Below are positions 1 to 8,031 of a DNA stretch of 28,291 nt, one piece after another. The DNA lies in the NCBI GenBank assembly GCA_040007395.1, contig JBDTVG010000277.1, positions 1 through 28,291 of the forward strand. Reading direction: 5' to 3'. A program made the position numbers and the translations under genes. How positions within the stretch are numbered: the first letter of the stretch is position 1; every line of letters starts with the position of its first letter. The stretch comes from DATGFK01 sp040007395. GTDB lineage: Bacteria; Chloroflexota; Anaerolineae; Aggregatilineales; UBA2796. The notes under the pieces were generated by a model that ran no database searches, was not told the origin of the DNA, and worked only from the letters and a program-made list of their open reading frames with translations.

Positions 1-41
1 CACGTTGCAAGGATCAGTTGAGATCTATCTGATTACAGGAT

Positions 42-60
42 GATACCAAGAGTCGGTATC
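42..60. other. Short hairpin downstream of dnaE
   Basis: GATACC (42-47) and GGTATC (55-60) form a perfect 6-bp stem with a 7-nt loop, lying about 45 nt past the dnaE stop. There is no convincing T-run on the minus strand, so it is at best a weak transcript end or RNA-stability hairpin. Confidence 0.25.
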
Positions 61-103
61 TTACAATGGCTGGCAAGTTGCACAGATCAAGCAAACCTCA
101 CCA

Positions 104-3100
104 TCAGTCCGTGTCAGTCAAGGGCAGCGGCTCGATCTGGATCGCGTCCGCCCCAAATTCATTCAGCAAATAATCTTCCACCGCGCCTGCATAGCAAGTC
201 GTGTCCGGGAAATCGACAATGACAGTACGGATCGGATCAATCAACCGGAAACGGTATTGGTCGGAGCCGGGGTACTCATTGAGCTTATTGTGGATACGCT
301 TGACAAGCCGCAAATCTCTTTCGGGCTGGTCGGTCCGCATGATCGTGATGGTGACGCGGCACGGCATCGGCAGGACAACGGTGCTGTCCTCGCCATAATG
401 GCTAGCGGCAGACCGAGCAATTGCACCCTTTGTGCCGTTCGCCGTGGTTGCCCCATTACCGTTTGTGTGACCATGTACAACGAGATCGGGTACTGCTCGT
501 TCTGGCACATAATCGGCAGCGTATAAGGCTGCTTCGGGCTTGGTAGACTCTTCGAGATCCTCATCCGGTTCACGCGAATCAAGCGCCTCTGTCTCAAGGC
601 TGTCGTCCATGTCCGCTATGGGTTGTACAGCGGTTTGAACTGGATCGTCCTGTGCTTCAGCCTGTGGTTCAGATTCCCACGGCGGTTCACTCTGGTCACT
701 GGGTTCTGACCAGTGCGGATCAGTATTGTAATCGTTATGGGAGTCATGAGGGGCGCTAGCCTGATAGCCGCTGTATTCCTCTGAGGAAGCCGCAATCTGG
801 GCTTCCTGTGATACCGACTCACCGAGAATCTGCATATCGCCGCGCGAGTTATCCGCTTTGCCACGTATAATCAGCGGGTTGTCAACGGCAACCATGCTCC
901 GGCATTGATCCCACAAACGCGGGAACATCACGCAGTCGATATTACCTTCGACATCTTCTAGCGTCACGACAGCCATGGTGCCGCCATTCTTGGTGTTGAT
1001 CTGGCGGATAGCCGTGACCAGACCCGCTACCGTCACCTGACGACCATTCATCTGATCCGCTTCACGCCGCAGCATTTCGCTATAGTGGATATTCGGCAGG
1101 CGGCGAATTTGATCCATCAGTGCGTTCAATGGATGATCGGAAACGTACAGCCCGATCAGTTCTTTTTCCCAGCGGAGTGTGTCCCGCTGGGAGGTTTCCT
1201 TGCCTGCTGGAACAGGGGTCAGCGAGAGTGAGTCGGCGGCGATGCTGCCGCCCCCAAACAAACTCATCTGCCCCACATCCGAGGCATGATGATGATCGGT
1301 GCTAAAGTTGACCATGCGATCCAGCGAGAGCATCAACGTATCGCGTCCCGCAAACTGATCGAACGCGCCAATCTTGATCAGGCTTTCCAGAGCACGTTTG
1401 CCGACCAAGCGGAGATCCACTCGGCGGCAAAAGTCGGAGAGATCTTGGAACTCGCCGCCTTCATTCCGCGCTTCGATAATGTTCTGGACAGCTTTGTCGC
1501 CAGCGTTCTTGACCGCACCGAACCCGTAGCGAATGCCACGCCGCCCGTCGGCGGTGCGTTCGATAGTAAAGTCCATGTCGCTGTAGTTAATATTCGGCGG
1601 CAAAATGGGGATCCTTAAGCGGCGGCAATCGGCAGTGAACTGGCGCACATCTTCAATCACGTTGCGCTGGACAGTTAACAGTGCCGTGTAATATTCTTCG
1701 GGAAACTGCGCCTTCAAGTAGGCAGTTTGGCAAGTTAACACGGCATAGTCCGCGGCGTGCGATTTGTTGAAGCCGTAAGCTGCAAATTCCTCGATCTCAT
1801 CGAAGATTGTCTCAGCGATGTCTTTAGAAACGCCCTGCTGTGGCCCGTTTTCCATGAAGGTCTGCTTATGGATAAGTAGGTCTTTGGCCTTCTTCTTAGA
1901 CACGGCACGACGCATCAGGTCAGCATCGCCCAGACTATACCCAAACAGAGTCGCCGCGATCTGCTGGATCTGCTCCTGATAGACGATGATGCCGTAAGTT
2001 TCGTTGAGGATCGGCTCTAGCAATTCGTGGTGGTAGGTCACTGGCTCTTTGCCATGCATCCGCCGGATATAGGCCGGGATAAGATCCATTGGCCCCGGAC
2101 GGTACAGCGAGATCGCCGCGATGATATGCTGGAAGGTTTGCGGCTTCATCTCGACCAACATGCGCGTCATGCCGCTGCCTTCCAGTTGGAAGATACCCGT
2201 TGTTTCGCCCTGCCCGATGAGCCGGAAGGCTTTCTCTAGTTTCTCATTCCACTCAGGATCATCGTCTTTGGTAAGGTACGGGATATTGCTCATATTGAAG
2301 CTAAGGCCATGATACTTCTCGATCAGTTCGCACGCTTTCCGCATAATGGTTAGCGTCGAGAGGCCGAGGAAGTCCACCTTGAGCAAGCCAATCGATTCGC
2401 AAATATCCATCACGAACTGGGTCACTTGCTTGATCTTCGTGTCGCCAATGGGGCGGTGCAGCGGCAGATATTCGACTAATGGCTTGTCACCGATGATCAC
2501 GCCGGCGGCGTGGGTTCCCGCGTTACGCGCCAGCCCCTCGACAGTCATGGCAGTATCTAGCAGTGTGTGAACCTCGGCCTTTTCGGCATATAGCTTTTTG
2601 AGATCAGGCACAGCTTTTTCGGGATCATCACCGAGACAATCGGCTAGTGTGACTGGCTTGCTAGGGATTTGCGGGATCAGGCTAGTCAATTTGCTGACTT
2701 CTGTCAACGGATAGTCGAGCGCACGCCCCACGTCTTTAATAGCAGCGCGGGCTTTCATCGTGCCAAAGGTGATGATCGCCGCTACTTTATCGGAGCCGTA
2801 CTTACGCATGGCATAGTTGATCATGTCCATACGGCGGTCATCGGGGAAGTCCATATCGATGTCGGGCATACTCACCCGACCCGGATTGAGGAAGCGCTCG
2901 AAGATCAGGTTATTCGCCATCGGGTCGATATTGGTGATGCCCAAACTATAGGCGACTACCGACCCTGCGCCAGAGCCTCGGACGTTCCACCAGATGTCGG
3001 CTTTGCGGGCATATTGGCACAGATCCCATACGATCAGGAAGTAGGTATCGAAGCCCATTTGGTGAATGACACCCAACTCATACTTGAGACGGGCTTTGAT

Positions 3101-4063
3101 CTTTTCGTCATCGGCACGGCTGCCATAGCGCCATTGCAAGCCACGTTCAGCCAGATAGCGCAGATAGGTATCGGCAGTATAGCGATCTGGCACGGGGAAG
3201 ATCGGCAGATGGTAACTGCCTTTGGAGTCTGGGTTAACATCGCACATATCCGCGACACGGACGGTGTTATACAGCGCTTCTGGCACTTCGTAGAAAATAT
3301 CCCACATCTCCTGTGGCGAACGCAGGTGATAACTGGGGTCGGACATCCTCATGCGTTTGGGATCGCTTTTGAGGGCGCTGGTTTGGATGCACAACAGCGT
3401 ATCGTGGGCGTTGAAGTCGCTATCCAGCACATAATGCGTGTCGTTGGTCGCCAGCAGCGGGACATTGGCGAAGTCACGATTGGCAACGAGCCATTTATTG
3501 AGAATGTCGATCTGTGGAATGTCGTGTTGTTGCAGTTCCAGAAAAAAGTTGTCTTTGCCGAAAATATCCTGATAGATGCCAATCGTCCGCATGGCTTCGT
3601 CGTCGCGACCATCAACGATCATGCGCGGGATTTCGGCGGCAAGGCAGCCTGTCGTCCCGATAAGTCCTTCGGAATGCGCGGCGAGAAAGTCTTTATCGAT
3701 GCGCGGTTTGCTGTAGAAGCCTTCCAATTGCGCGGCAGAGGCGATCTTGAGCAAATTCTTGTAGCCTATCATGTTCTTGGCAAGCAGCAGCAAGTGATAC
3801 GGTTGGCGCTCCGATTGGTCGTGGGTGTGCATATTGTGCCGCGCCAAGTAGCCTTCCATGCCAATGATCGGCTTGATCCCGGCCTTGTCGCAAGCGCGGT
3901 AAAATTGCATCACCCCAAACATCGTGCCGTGATCGGTGATCGCCAACGATTTCATGCCGAGTTCTTTGGCATGGGCAACGAGCTTATCGATCTTGCTCAG
4001 GCCATCGAGCAAGCTATATTCAGTATGAACGTGCAAGTGAACAAATGGCTGTTCGGCAGACAT
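104..4063 (-). CDS. dnaE: DNA polymerase III subunit alpha (DnaE type, PHP-containing)
   Basis: Replicative DNA polymerase catalytic subunit, 1319 residues, acting at the replication fork with the clamp and clamp loader. An N-terminal PHP domain (about 1-280) starts with HLHVHTEYSLLDG and keeps nine metal-ligand-like residues (H11, H13, D20, H45, E70, H90, C140, D208, H210). The C-family palm carries PDIDMDF at 400-406, so D401 and D403 sit at the E. coli catalytic positions. An OB fold lies at about 1005-1080. Residues about 1084-1225 form a Ser/Glu/Asp/Pro-rich, probably disordered linker, followed by a roughly 95-residue C-terminal domain. It is longer than E. coli DnaE (1160) mainly because of this linker. 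No intein is visible. The ATG at 4063 has an AGAGG ribosome site 6 nt upstream. It is transcribed alone, divergent from nothing nearby. The identity is very secure; proofreading activity of the PHP domain is inferred. Confidence 0.97.
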   Translation of the reverse strand: MSAEQPFVHLHVHTEYSLLDGLSKIDKLVAHAKELGMKSLAITDHGTMFGVMQFYRACDKAGIKPIIGMEGYLARHNMHTHDQSERQPYHLLLLAKNMIGYKNLLKIASAAQLEGFYSKPRIDKDFLAAHSEGLIGTTGCLAAEIPRMIVDGRDDEAMRTIGIYQDIFGKDNFFLELQQHDIPQIDILNKWLVANRDFANVPLLATNDTHYVLDSDFNAHDTLLCIQTSALKSDPKRMRMSDPSYHLRSPQEMWDIFYEVPEALYNTVRVADMCDVNPDSKGSYHLPIFPVPDRYTADTYLRYLAERGLQWRYGSRADDEKIKARLKYELGVIHQMGFDTYFLIVWDLCQYARKADIWWNVRGSGAGSVVAYSLGITNIDPMANNLIFERFLNPGRVSMPDIDMDFPDDRRMDMINYAMRKYGSDKVAAIITFGTMKARAAIKDVGRALDYPLTEVSKLTSLIPQIPSKPVTLADCLGDDPEKAVPDLKKLYAEKAEVHTLLDTAMTVEGLARNAGTHAAGVIIGDKPLVEYLPLHRPIGDTKIKQVTQFVMDICESIGLLKVDFLGLSTLTIMRKACELIEKYHGLSFNMSNIPYLTKDDDPEWNEKLEKAFRLIGQGETTGIFQLEGSGMTRMLVEMKPQTFQHIIAAISLYRPGPMDLIPAYIRRMHGKEPVTYHHELLEPILNETYGIIVYQEQIQQIAATLFGYSLGDADLMRRAVSKKKAKDLLIHKQTFMENGPQQGVSKDIAETIFDEIEEFAAYGFNKSHAADYAVLTCQTAYLKAQFPEEYYTALLTVQRNVIEDVRQFTADCRRLRIPILPPNINYSDMDFTIERTADGRRGIRYGFGAVKNAGDKAVQNIIEARNEGGEFQDLSDFCRRVDLRLVGKRALESLIKIGAFDQFAGRDTLMLSLDRMVNFSTDHHHASDVGQMSLFGGGSIAADSLSLTPVPAGKETSQRDTLRWEKELIGLYVSDHPLNALMDQIRRLPNIHYSEMLRREADQMNGRQVTVAGLVTAIRQINTKNGGTMAVVTLEDVEGNIDCVMFPRLWDQCRSMVAVDNPLIIRGKADNSRGDMQILGESVSQEAQIAASSEEYSGYQASAPHDSHNDYNTDPHWSEPSDQSEPPWESEPQAEAQDDPVQTAVQPIADMDDSLETEALDSREPDEDLEESTKPEAALYAADYVPERAVPDLVVHGHTNGNGATTANGTKGAIARSAASHYGEDSTVVLPMPCRVTITIMRTDQPERDLRLVKRIHNKLNEYPGSDQYRFRLIDPIRTVIVDFPDTTCYAGAVEDYLLNEFGADAIQIEPLPLTDTD

Positions 4064-4145
4064 ATTGTGCCTCTGAGAATCTCGACCCTTACGATAAAAG
4101 ATTGAACTAAATCATGCAGAAAAAACTATTCCGTGTTGGGAGTTG

Positions 4146-4151
4146 ATTATA
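4146..4151 (-). promoter_or_regulatory. Candidate -10 element for dnaE
   Basis: A perfect TATAAT on the minus strand, about 80 nt upstream of the dnaE ATG. No good -35 hexamer lies at the standard 16-18 nt spacing, so this is tentative. Confidence 0.35.
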
Positions 4152-4231
4152 AACCGTCTTGGATAAAAGATGTATGGTTTTTCACATGCTAATCAGGGCT
4201 ATCGCATCAAATCAACGTTGACTGTAATTAT

Positions 4232-4315
4232 CCTCACCCCTCGCTACGCAGTGGAGAGTGGGAATCGAGCAATTTGGGAAGCCCTCGCCCTGCGGGAGAG
4301 GGGTTGGGGTGAGGG
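4232..4315. repeat. GC-rich two-hairpin intergenic repeat, copy A
   Basis: This fills the 336-nt gap between dnaE and the DUF1801 gene, where no gene is visible. The outer arms (CCTCACCCC and GGGGTGAGGG) pair, and inner CTC/GAG-rich arms make further hairpins. It belongs to the same family as the copies near 16.6, 17.7, 22.4 and 22.6 kb. Its right flank (4316-4350) closely matches the right flank of the 22.6-kb copy, including the word AAGTCGTGYGTAAGGTGA. The left side (4194-4211) matches 20111-20128 at 17 of 18 bases. Confidence 0.75.
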
Positions 4316-4399
4316 CAATCCAACGTAAGAATAAGTCGTGCGTAAGGTGACTTTACTGAGGAACCCGCCGAGGACGGGACCAGTGGCGAGGATCAGTCT

Positions 4400-4870
4400 T
4401 TAGCTCACCGCTTTTTTCACGAGCGCGATGATTTTTGCTTCTTCGGTGGCGGTCAACTCCTTCAGCGCGAAGGCAACAGGCCATAGAGCGCCTTCGTCGA
4501 GGTGCGCCGCCTCGCTGAAGCCGAGCGTCGCATACCGCGTGTTAAACTTCTGTGCGCTTTGGAAGAAGCAGACGACCTTGCCATCCTTGTTGGTATAGGC
4601 GGGCTGCCCGTACCAAGTCTTCGGCGAGAGGTCTGGCGCGCTGGCTTTGATGATCGCATGGAGCCGCTCGGCAAGAGTGCGATCTGCTTCCGGCATCTCG
4701 GCGATCTTCGCGAGTACGTCGCTTTCTCCGTCCGCCGCGTCCTTCTTTGCGCGTGATTCCGCCTTCAGTTCTTTGGCACGCTCCTTCATCGCGGCTCGTT
4801 CATCGCCCGTGAATCCCTTGGATTTCTTGTTGATCGCAGAGGTGCTCTGGGCGACTTCTTCTTTTTTCAT
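4400..4870 (-). CDS. DUF1801 domain protein (YdhG/iron-chaperone-like fold)
   Basis: 156 residues. The C-terminal two-thirds carry the DUF1801 pattern: a helix with LAERLHAIIKASAPDLSP, then TWYGQPAY, VCFFQSAQKFNTRYATLGF and a closing helix KELTATEEAKIIALVKKAVS. The N-terminal 50 residues are Lys/Ala/Glu-rich and probably helical or disordered; they make the protein longer than typical single-domain members. The family's biochemical role is poorly defined (a frataxin-like fold is known for some members), so no reaction is assigned. The ATG at 4870 is preceded by a clear AAGGAG ribosome site 6 nt away. It stands alone, divergent from the lipoprotein gene downstream in the window. Confidence 0.85.
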   Translation of the reverse strand: MKKEEVAQSTSAINKKSKGFTGDERAAMKERAKELKAESRAKKDAADGESDVLAKIAEMPEADRTLAERLHAIIKASAPDLSPKTWYGQPAYTNKDGKVVCFFQSAQKFNTRYATLGFSEAAHLDEGALWPVAFALKELTATEEAKIIALVKKAVS

Positions 4871-5120
4871 ATTTTCTCCTTATTACTTACAGTACTTGTG
4901 GCAATTCAGAAAAATGGGCTTGGGTGCTAGCGTCGTTTCCAGCAGGAAACCCATAAGCGACATTATAACGCTGTTAGTGTGCCAGAAGTGATCATTACAC
5001 TCCCAGTTGTTAGGTGGTTTTATGCCAGTCCGTCGGAACCTTTGGTATATTCAATAGGGTTGGAATGTGGCTTTTATCGCTTTGGCGCGAATTGGTGTTA
5101 ATCAAATGAGGAGACAGGTA

Positions 5121-5960
5121 ATGCGAATTTTCCGCATGAGGGCTTTGGGGACGGTGATCATAGTGATGGTGATGGCGCTTGCCGCCTGCTCTGCTACCCC
5201 GACTGAGGCTCCACTGCCCGATCCGCAAACGCTGTTGAACAAGGCCGCTACCGAAGTACAAAATGCCAAATCGATCAAGATTAAACTGCAATTGACGGGT
5301 GCGCCTTCCTATGTCGATCCGCCTTTAACGCTCGGTGGCCCCGGCAACAGTATTGCCTTTATTTCGGCGGACGGCGCGTATGTCGCCCCGGATCGTGTGA
5401 GCGCATCCGTCGTGGCAAGCATCCTAGGCATCCCCGGCAAAGTCGATGTCACGGCGATTGGCGATGACCAGTGGATGAAAAACCAGATCCTGACGGCGGG
5501 ACGCTGGGTTAAGCGGATCTTCTCACCGGGTTTTAACGCCGCCAAATTGATCTCGTCGGATAGCGGGATTCAGTCGGCATTACGAGCGCTCAAGGATCTC
5601 AAAGTTGTGGGGCGAGAGAACATAGACGGCGTGCAAATGTACCATGTGACCGGGAATGCGGCGGGCGCGGATATTTCCGCCTTGACGGTTGGGCTGATAC
5701 GTGGCTCGGATGTAATAGTCGATATTTATATCCCCATCGACACAGGCCGCGTAGACCGGGTGATCATGGTTCAGCCGGAGACAGTTACCCCCAAAGAACC
5801 CAAACCGACTACATGGACGCTCGAATTGTTCGATTACAACTCAGACGAGCAGATCGCCGCGCCAGATTTAGGCGATACAGTTGCGACTGCACAAGCCACC
5901 ATTCCGGTAACGGTTGACTCTGGAATGCTGGCAACTTCTGAAGCGACACAGGCGAAATAA
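5121..5960 (+). CDS. LppX/LprG-type lipoprotein
   Basis: A 279-residue exported lipoprotein from the ATG at 5121, chosen because GGAG lies at 5110-5113; upstream in-frame starts at 5067 and 5106 lack this. Residues 1-22 are a basic, hydrophobic lipoprotein signal peptide with lipobox ALAAC, so C23 would be lipidated. The mature part shows LLNKAATEVQNAKSIKIKLQ, a central segment with DVTAIGDDQWMKN, and LKVVGRENIDGVQMYHVTG, the outline of the LppX/LprA/F/G fold that holds acylated lipids in a hydrophobic pocket. It ends 3 nt before an MFS transporter gene, as lprG precedes p55 (Rv1410c) in mycobacteria. A weak promoter (ATGCCA, 18 nt, TATATT ending at 5051) may serve both genes. Family assignment is from pattern only; lipid shuttling is inferred. 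Confidence 0.78.
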   Translation: MRIFRMRALGTVIIVMVMALAACSATPTEAPLPDPQTLLNKAATEVQNAKSIKIKLQLTGAPSYVDPPLTLGGPGNSIAFISADGAYVAPDRVSASVVASILGIPGKVDVTAIGDDQWMKNQILTAGRWVKRIFSPGFNAAKLISSDSGIQSALRALKDLKVVGRENIDGVQMYHVTGNAAGADISALTVGLIRGSDVIVDIYIPIDTGRVDRVIMVQPETVTPKEPKPTTWTLELFDYNSDEQIAAPDLGDTVATAQATIPVTVDSGMLATSEATQAK

Positions 5961-5963
5961 AAA

Positions 5964-7706
5964 ATGACGAATGCGGCTACCCCCCAATCTACTGTAACGA
6001 CGCATCGTCGCTGGTTGATTCTGGCGCTAGTGCTAGTGCCTGTCTTTATCGGCGCGTTGGATCTGACGATTGTGTCAGCCATTTTGCCGGAAGTGCTGAC
6101 TCGACTCAATATCCCGATTGATACGAATCTGGGGACAGCGGCGTGGGCGGTCACTGGCTATTTGCTGGCCTACACCGTCAGCATGATCGTCATGGGTCGC
6201 GTCTCGGATCTGATCGGGCGGCGTAGTGTCTATCTGGTCTGTTTAGCGATTTTTATTGGTGGATCGTGGTGGGTCGCCACTGCCCACGAATTCCCTACTG
6301 CCCTGCTGAACCAGATTGCGCGGCAAGGGCTGCACCAGCGCCCCGACATCAATCAGTTAACGCTGTTGGCGGTAATTATCGGGCGGGTGATTCAGGCGCT
6401 TGGCGCAGGGGCGATTGTTCCGGTCAGTATGGCCTTAGTCGGTGATCTGTATCCGCCGGATCGCCGCGCCCAGCCTATCGGCATTATCGGCGCAGTGGAT
6501 ACCTTGGGCTGGGTGCTGGGTCATTTGTACGGCGGCGTAATGGTCAGTTTTTTCAACCAAAACGGCGCAGCCATTGAGCAGTTCTTGCAGCAGCTTGGCT
6601 TGAACTGGCCTGCCCCGGATTGGCATACGTTGTTTTTCTTGAACGTGCCAATCGGCTTACTGGCGCTGGGGTTAACGTGGTGGGCGCTGCGTGGAGTCGA
6701 GCATCCAGCAGGCGAAGGCCGCTTCGACATCATCGGCGGGATATTGGTATCGCTGACGCTCATCGGGCTAAATGTGGCAGTCGGCGGCAATACCGAAATC
6801 ACCGGAGCGACCAGCCTCAATGCGCTGGACACACAGGCCAACGGATCGCCGTTCAATCTGCCGCTGTTAGCTGGCGCTCTATTGAGCTTCGCCCTATTCC
6901 TGATTTGGGAATGGTTCCAGAAATACCCATTGATCGATCTGCATCTGTTCCGCAAACGCAATGTCTCAGCGGCTTCCTCTACCAATTTGCTAGTCGGCTT
7001 TTGCCTGATGTTGGCCTTGGTTAGTGTGCCGCTGCTGGTCAATCTCCGTGCCGAAAACGCCAGCGCCGACTCTATTGCGAACGCGGCGGAAAAAGCCGGA
7101 ATCTTGCTATCCAGCCTGACCGTCCCAATGATGTTCGCGGCAATCCCCGGCGGCGGGCTGGCGAATCGTATCGGCTACCGCACCACGACCATGTTAGGCA
7201 TGACGTTAGCTGGGATCGGATTCCTGTTGGCTGGGTTGACATGGCAAGCCGATACCCCCGATCTGGTTATGGCGGCAGAGATGATTCTGGTGGGCATTGG
7301 GCTGGGGCTGACCATTTCGCCGATTGGAACAGCCGTCATCAACGATGCCAACGAAAGCCAGCGGGGAATCTCGTCCGCGTTAGTCATTATTTTGCGTTTG
7401 GTCGGAATGACAATCGCTGTTTCGACCCTGACGACTTTTGCCTTAAGCCGCGTCAATTACCTTGTCGGGGTCGCCCGCGATACCTTTGCTGCTGGCTTGA
7501 CTCCCGACCAAATCCAGCATCTTTCGGTGCAGGCGTACTTTGCATCGGGTATCAAAGTGATCGATGAACTGCTGCTGATCGGGTCGGTGGTCTGTTTCAT
7601 CGCGCTCATTCCGGCGATGTTTCTACGCGGTACGGCACGAATCGAATCCAGCGGCGAAACGAGGCCGCACCGTCTGGTGGAGCGCGAAGTTATCTCTGGG
7701 CGGTAG
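5964..7706 (+). CDS. MFS transporter, DHA2-like (14 TM)
   Basis: 580-residue inner-membrane transporter. The start is 3 nt after the lipoprotein stop, so the two are co-transcribed. TM1 contains FIGALDLTIVSAILPE, the typical DHA2 TM1 motif (D1) with an acidic residue. Motif A is clear as GRVSDLIGRRSVYLV. The motif C region reads GAVDTLGWVLGHLYGG, with His where the usual GPxxGG has Pro. Hydrophobic segments fit 14 TM helices. Two polar insertions (around residues 105-130 and 190-220) lengthen the first half. DHA2 members export drugs or, for P55, lipids (triacylglycerides/lipoglycans) together with LprG. The neighbour suggests a P55-like role, but general drug efflux cannot be excluded. Confidence 0.88.
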   Translation: MTNAATPQSTVTTHRRWLILALVLVPVFIGALDLTIVSAILPEVLTRLNIPIDTNLGTAAWAVTGYLLAYTVSMIVMGRVSDLIGRRSVYLVCLAIFIGGSWWVATAHEFPTALLNQIARQGLHQRPDINQLTLLAVIIGRVIQALGAGAIVPVSMALVGDLYPPDRRAQPIGIIGAVDTLGWVLGHLYGGVMVSFFNQNGAAIEQFLQQLGLNWPAPDWHTLFFLNVPIGLLALGLTWWALRGVEHPAGEGRFDIIGGILVSLTLIGLNVAVGGNTEITGATSLNALDTQANGSPFNLPLLAGALLSFALFLIWEWFQKYPLIDLHLFRKRNVSAASSTNLLVGFCLMLALVSVPLLVNLRAENASADSIANAAEKAGILLSSLTVPMMFAAIPGGGLANRIGYRTTTMLGMTLAGIGFLLAGLTWQADTPDLVMAAEMILVGIGLGLTISPIGTAVINDANESQRGISSALVIILRLVGMTIAVSTLTTFALSRVNYLVGVARDTFAAGLTPDQIQHLSVQAYFASGIKVIDELLLIGSVVCFIALIPAMFLRGTARIESSGETRPHRLVEREVISGR

Positions 7707-7790
7707 TTTAACAAGTCGCTAAAAGGTCTTCAAGTGCTGCTCAAAAGTCTAACAAAATCACTATGTGCAGAACGTTTATGCAATTCTTAC

Positions 7791-7819
7791 TCGTCATGCT
7801 GAAGTGTTAAGCGTATAAT
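7791..7819 (+). promoter_or_regulatory. Candidate clpC promoter
   Basis: A perfect -10 TATAAT (7814-7819) sits 17 nt after TCGTCA (7791-7796, 4 of 6 matches to TTGACA). It would give a leader of about 200 nt for clpC. The 325-nt gap before clpC contains no gene that I can see. A second, weaker promoter-like pair (TTGACG at 7905, TAAAGT at 7929) lies nearer the gene. Confidence 0.4.
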
Positions 7820-7835
7820 TGACACTATCTATCAT

Positions 7836-7853
7836 GCAGGGTGTTTTCCCTGC
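7836..7853 (+). other. Leader hairpin upstream of clpC
   Basis: GCAGGG (7836-7841) and CCCTGC (7848-7853) form a perfect stem with a 6-nt loop, about 15 nt past the predicted transcription start. No T-run follows, so it is not a terminator. It could stabilise the 5' end or be a repressor site; the sequence alone does not say which. Confidence 0.4.
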
Positions 7854-8031
7854 GACCTCGACTAACCTTTCTTGCCTGAGAGTTTTGTAGTTGTAATGAA
7901 CGATTTGACGGGATGCGGTAAAATTAAGTAAAGTGATTGGCTAACCGCACAAACCGATAAGTGTTCTTCTACAACAACTTGACGGGTATGATAGACTAGT
8001 GCGGGATAGCCAGGACATGGAGGGCATAGAC

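Noticed and set aside
104..4063. Intein in DnaE
   Set aside because: The catalytic PDIDMDF and flanking motifs are at normal positions, and the extra length is explained by the C-terminal acidic linker.
2669..4105. 478-codon plus-strand ORF opposite dnaE
   Set aside because: It lies fully antisense to the conserved PHP and palm regions, and its translation has no recognisable domain; it is a by-product of dnaE codon use.
7836..7853. Terminator or riboswitch before clpC
   Set aside because: Only one short hairpin with no T-run and no recognisable aptamer core.
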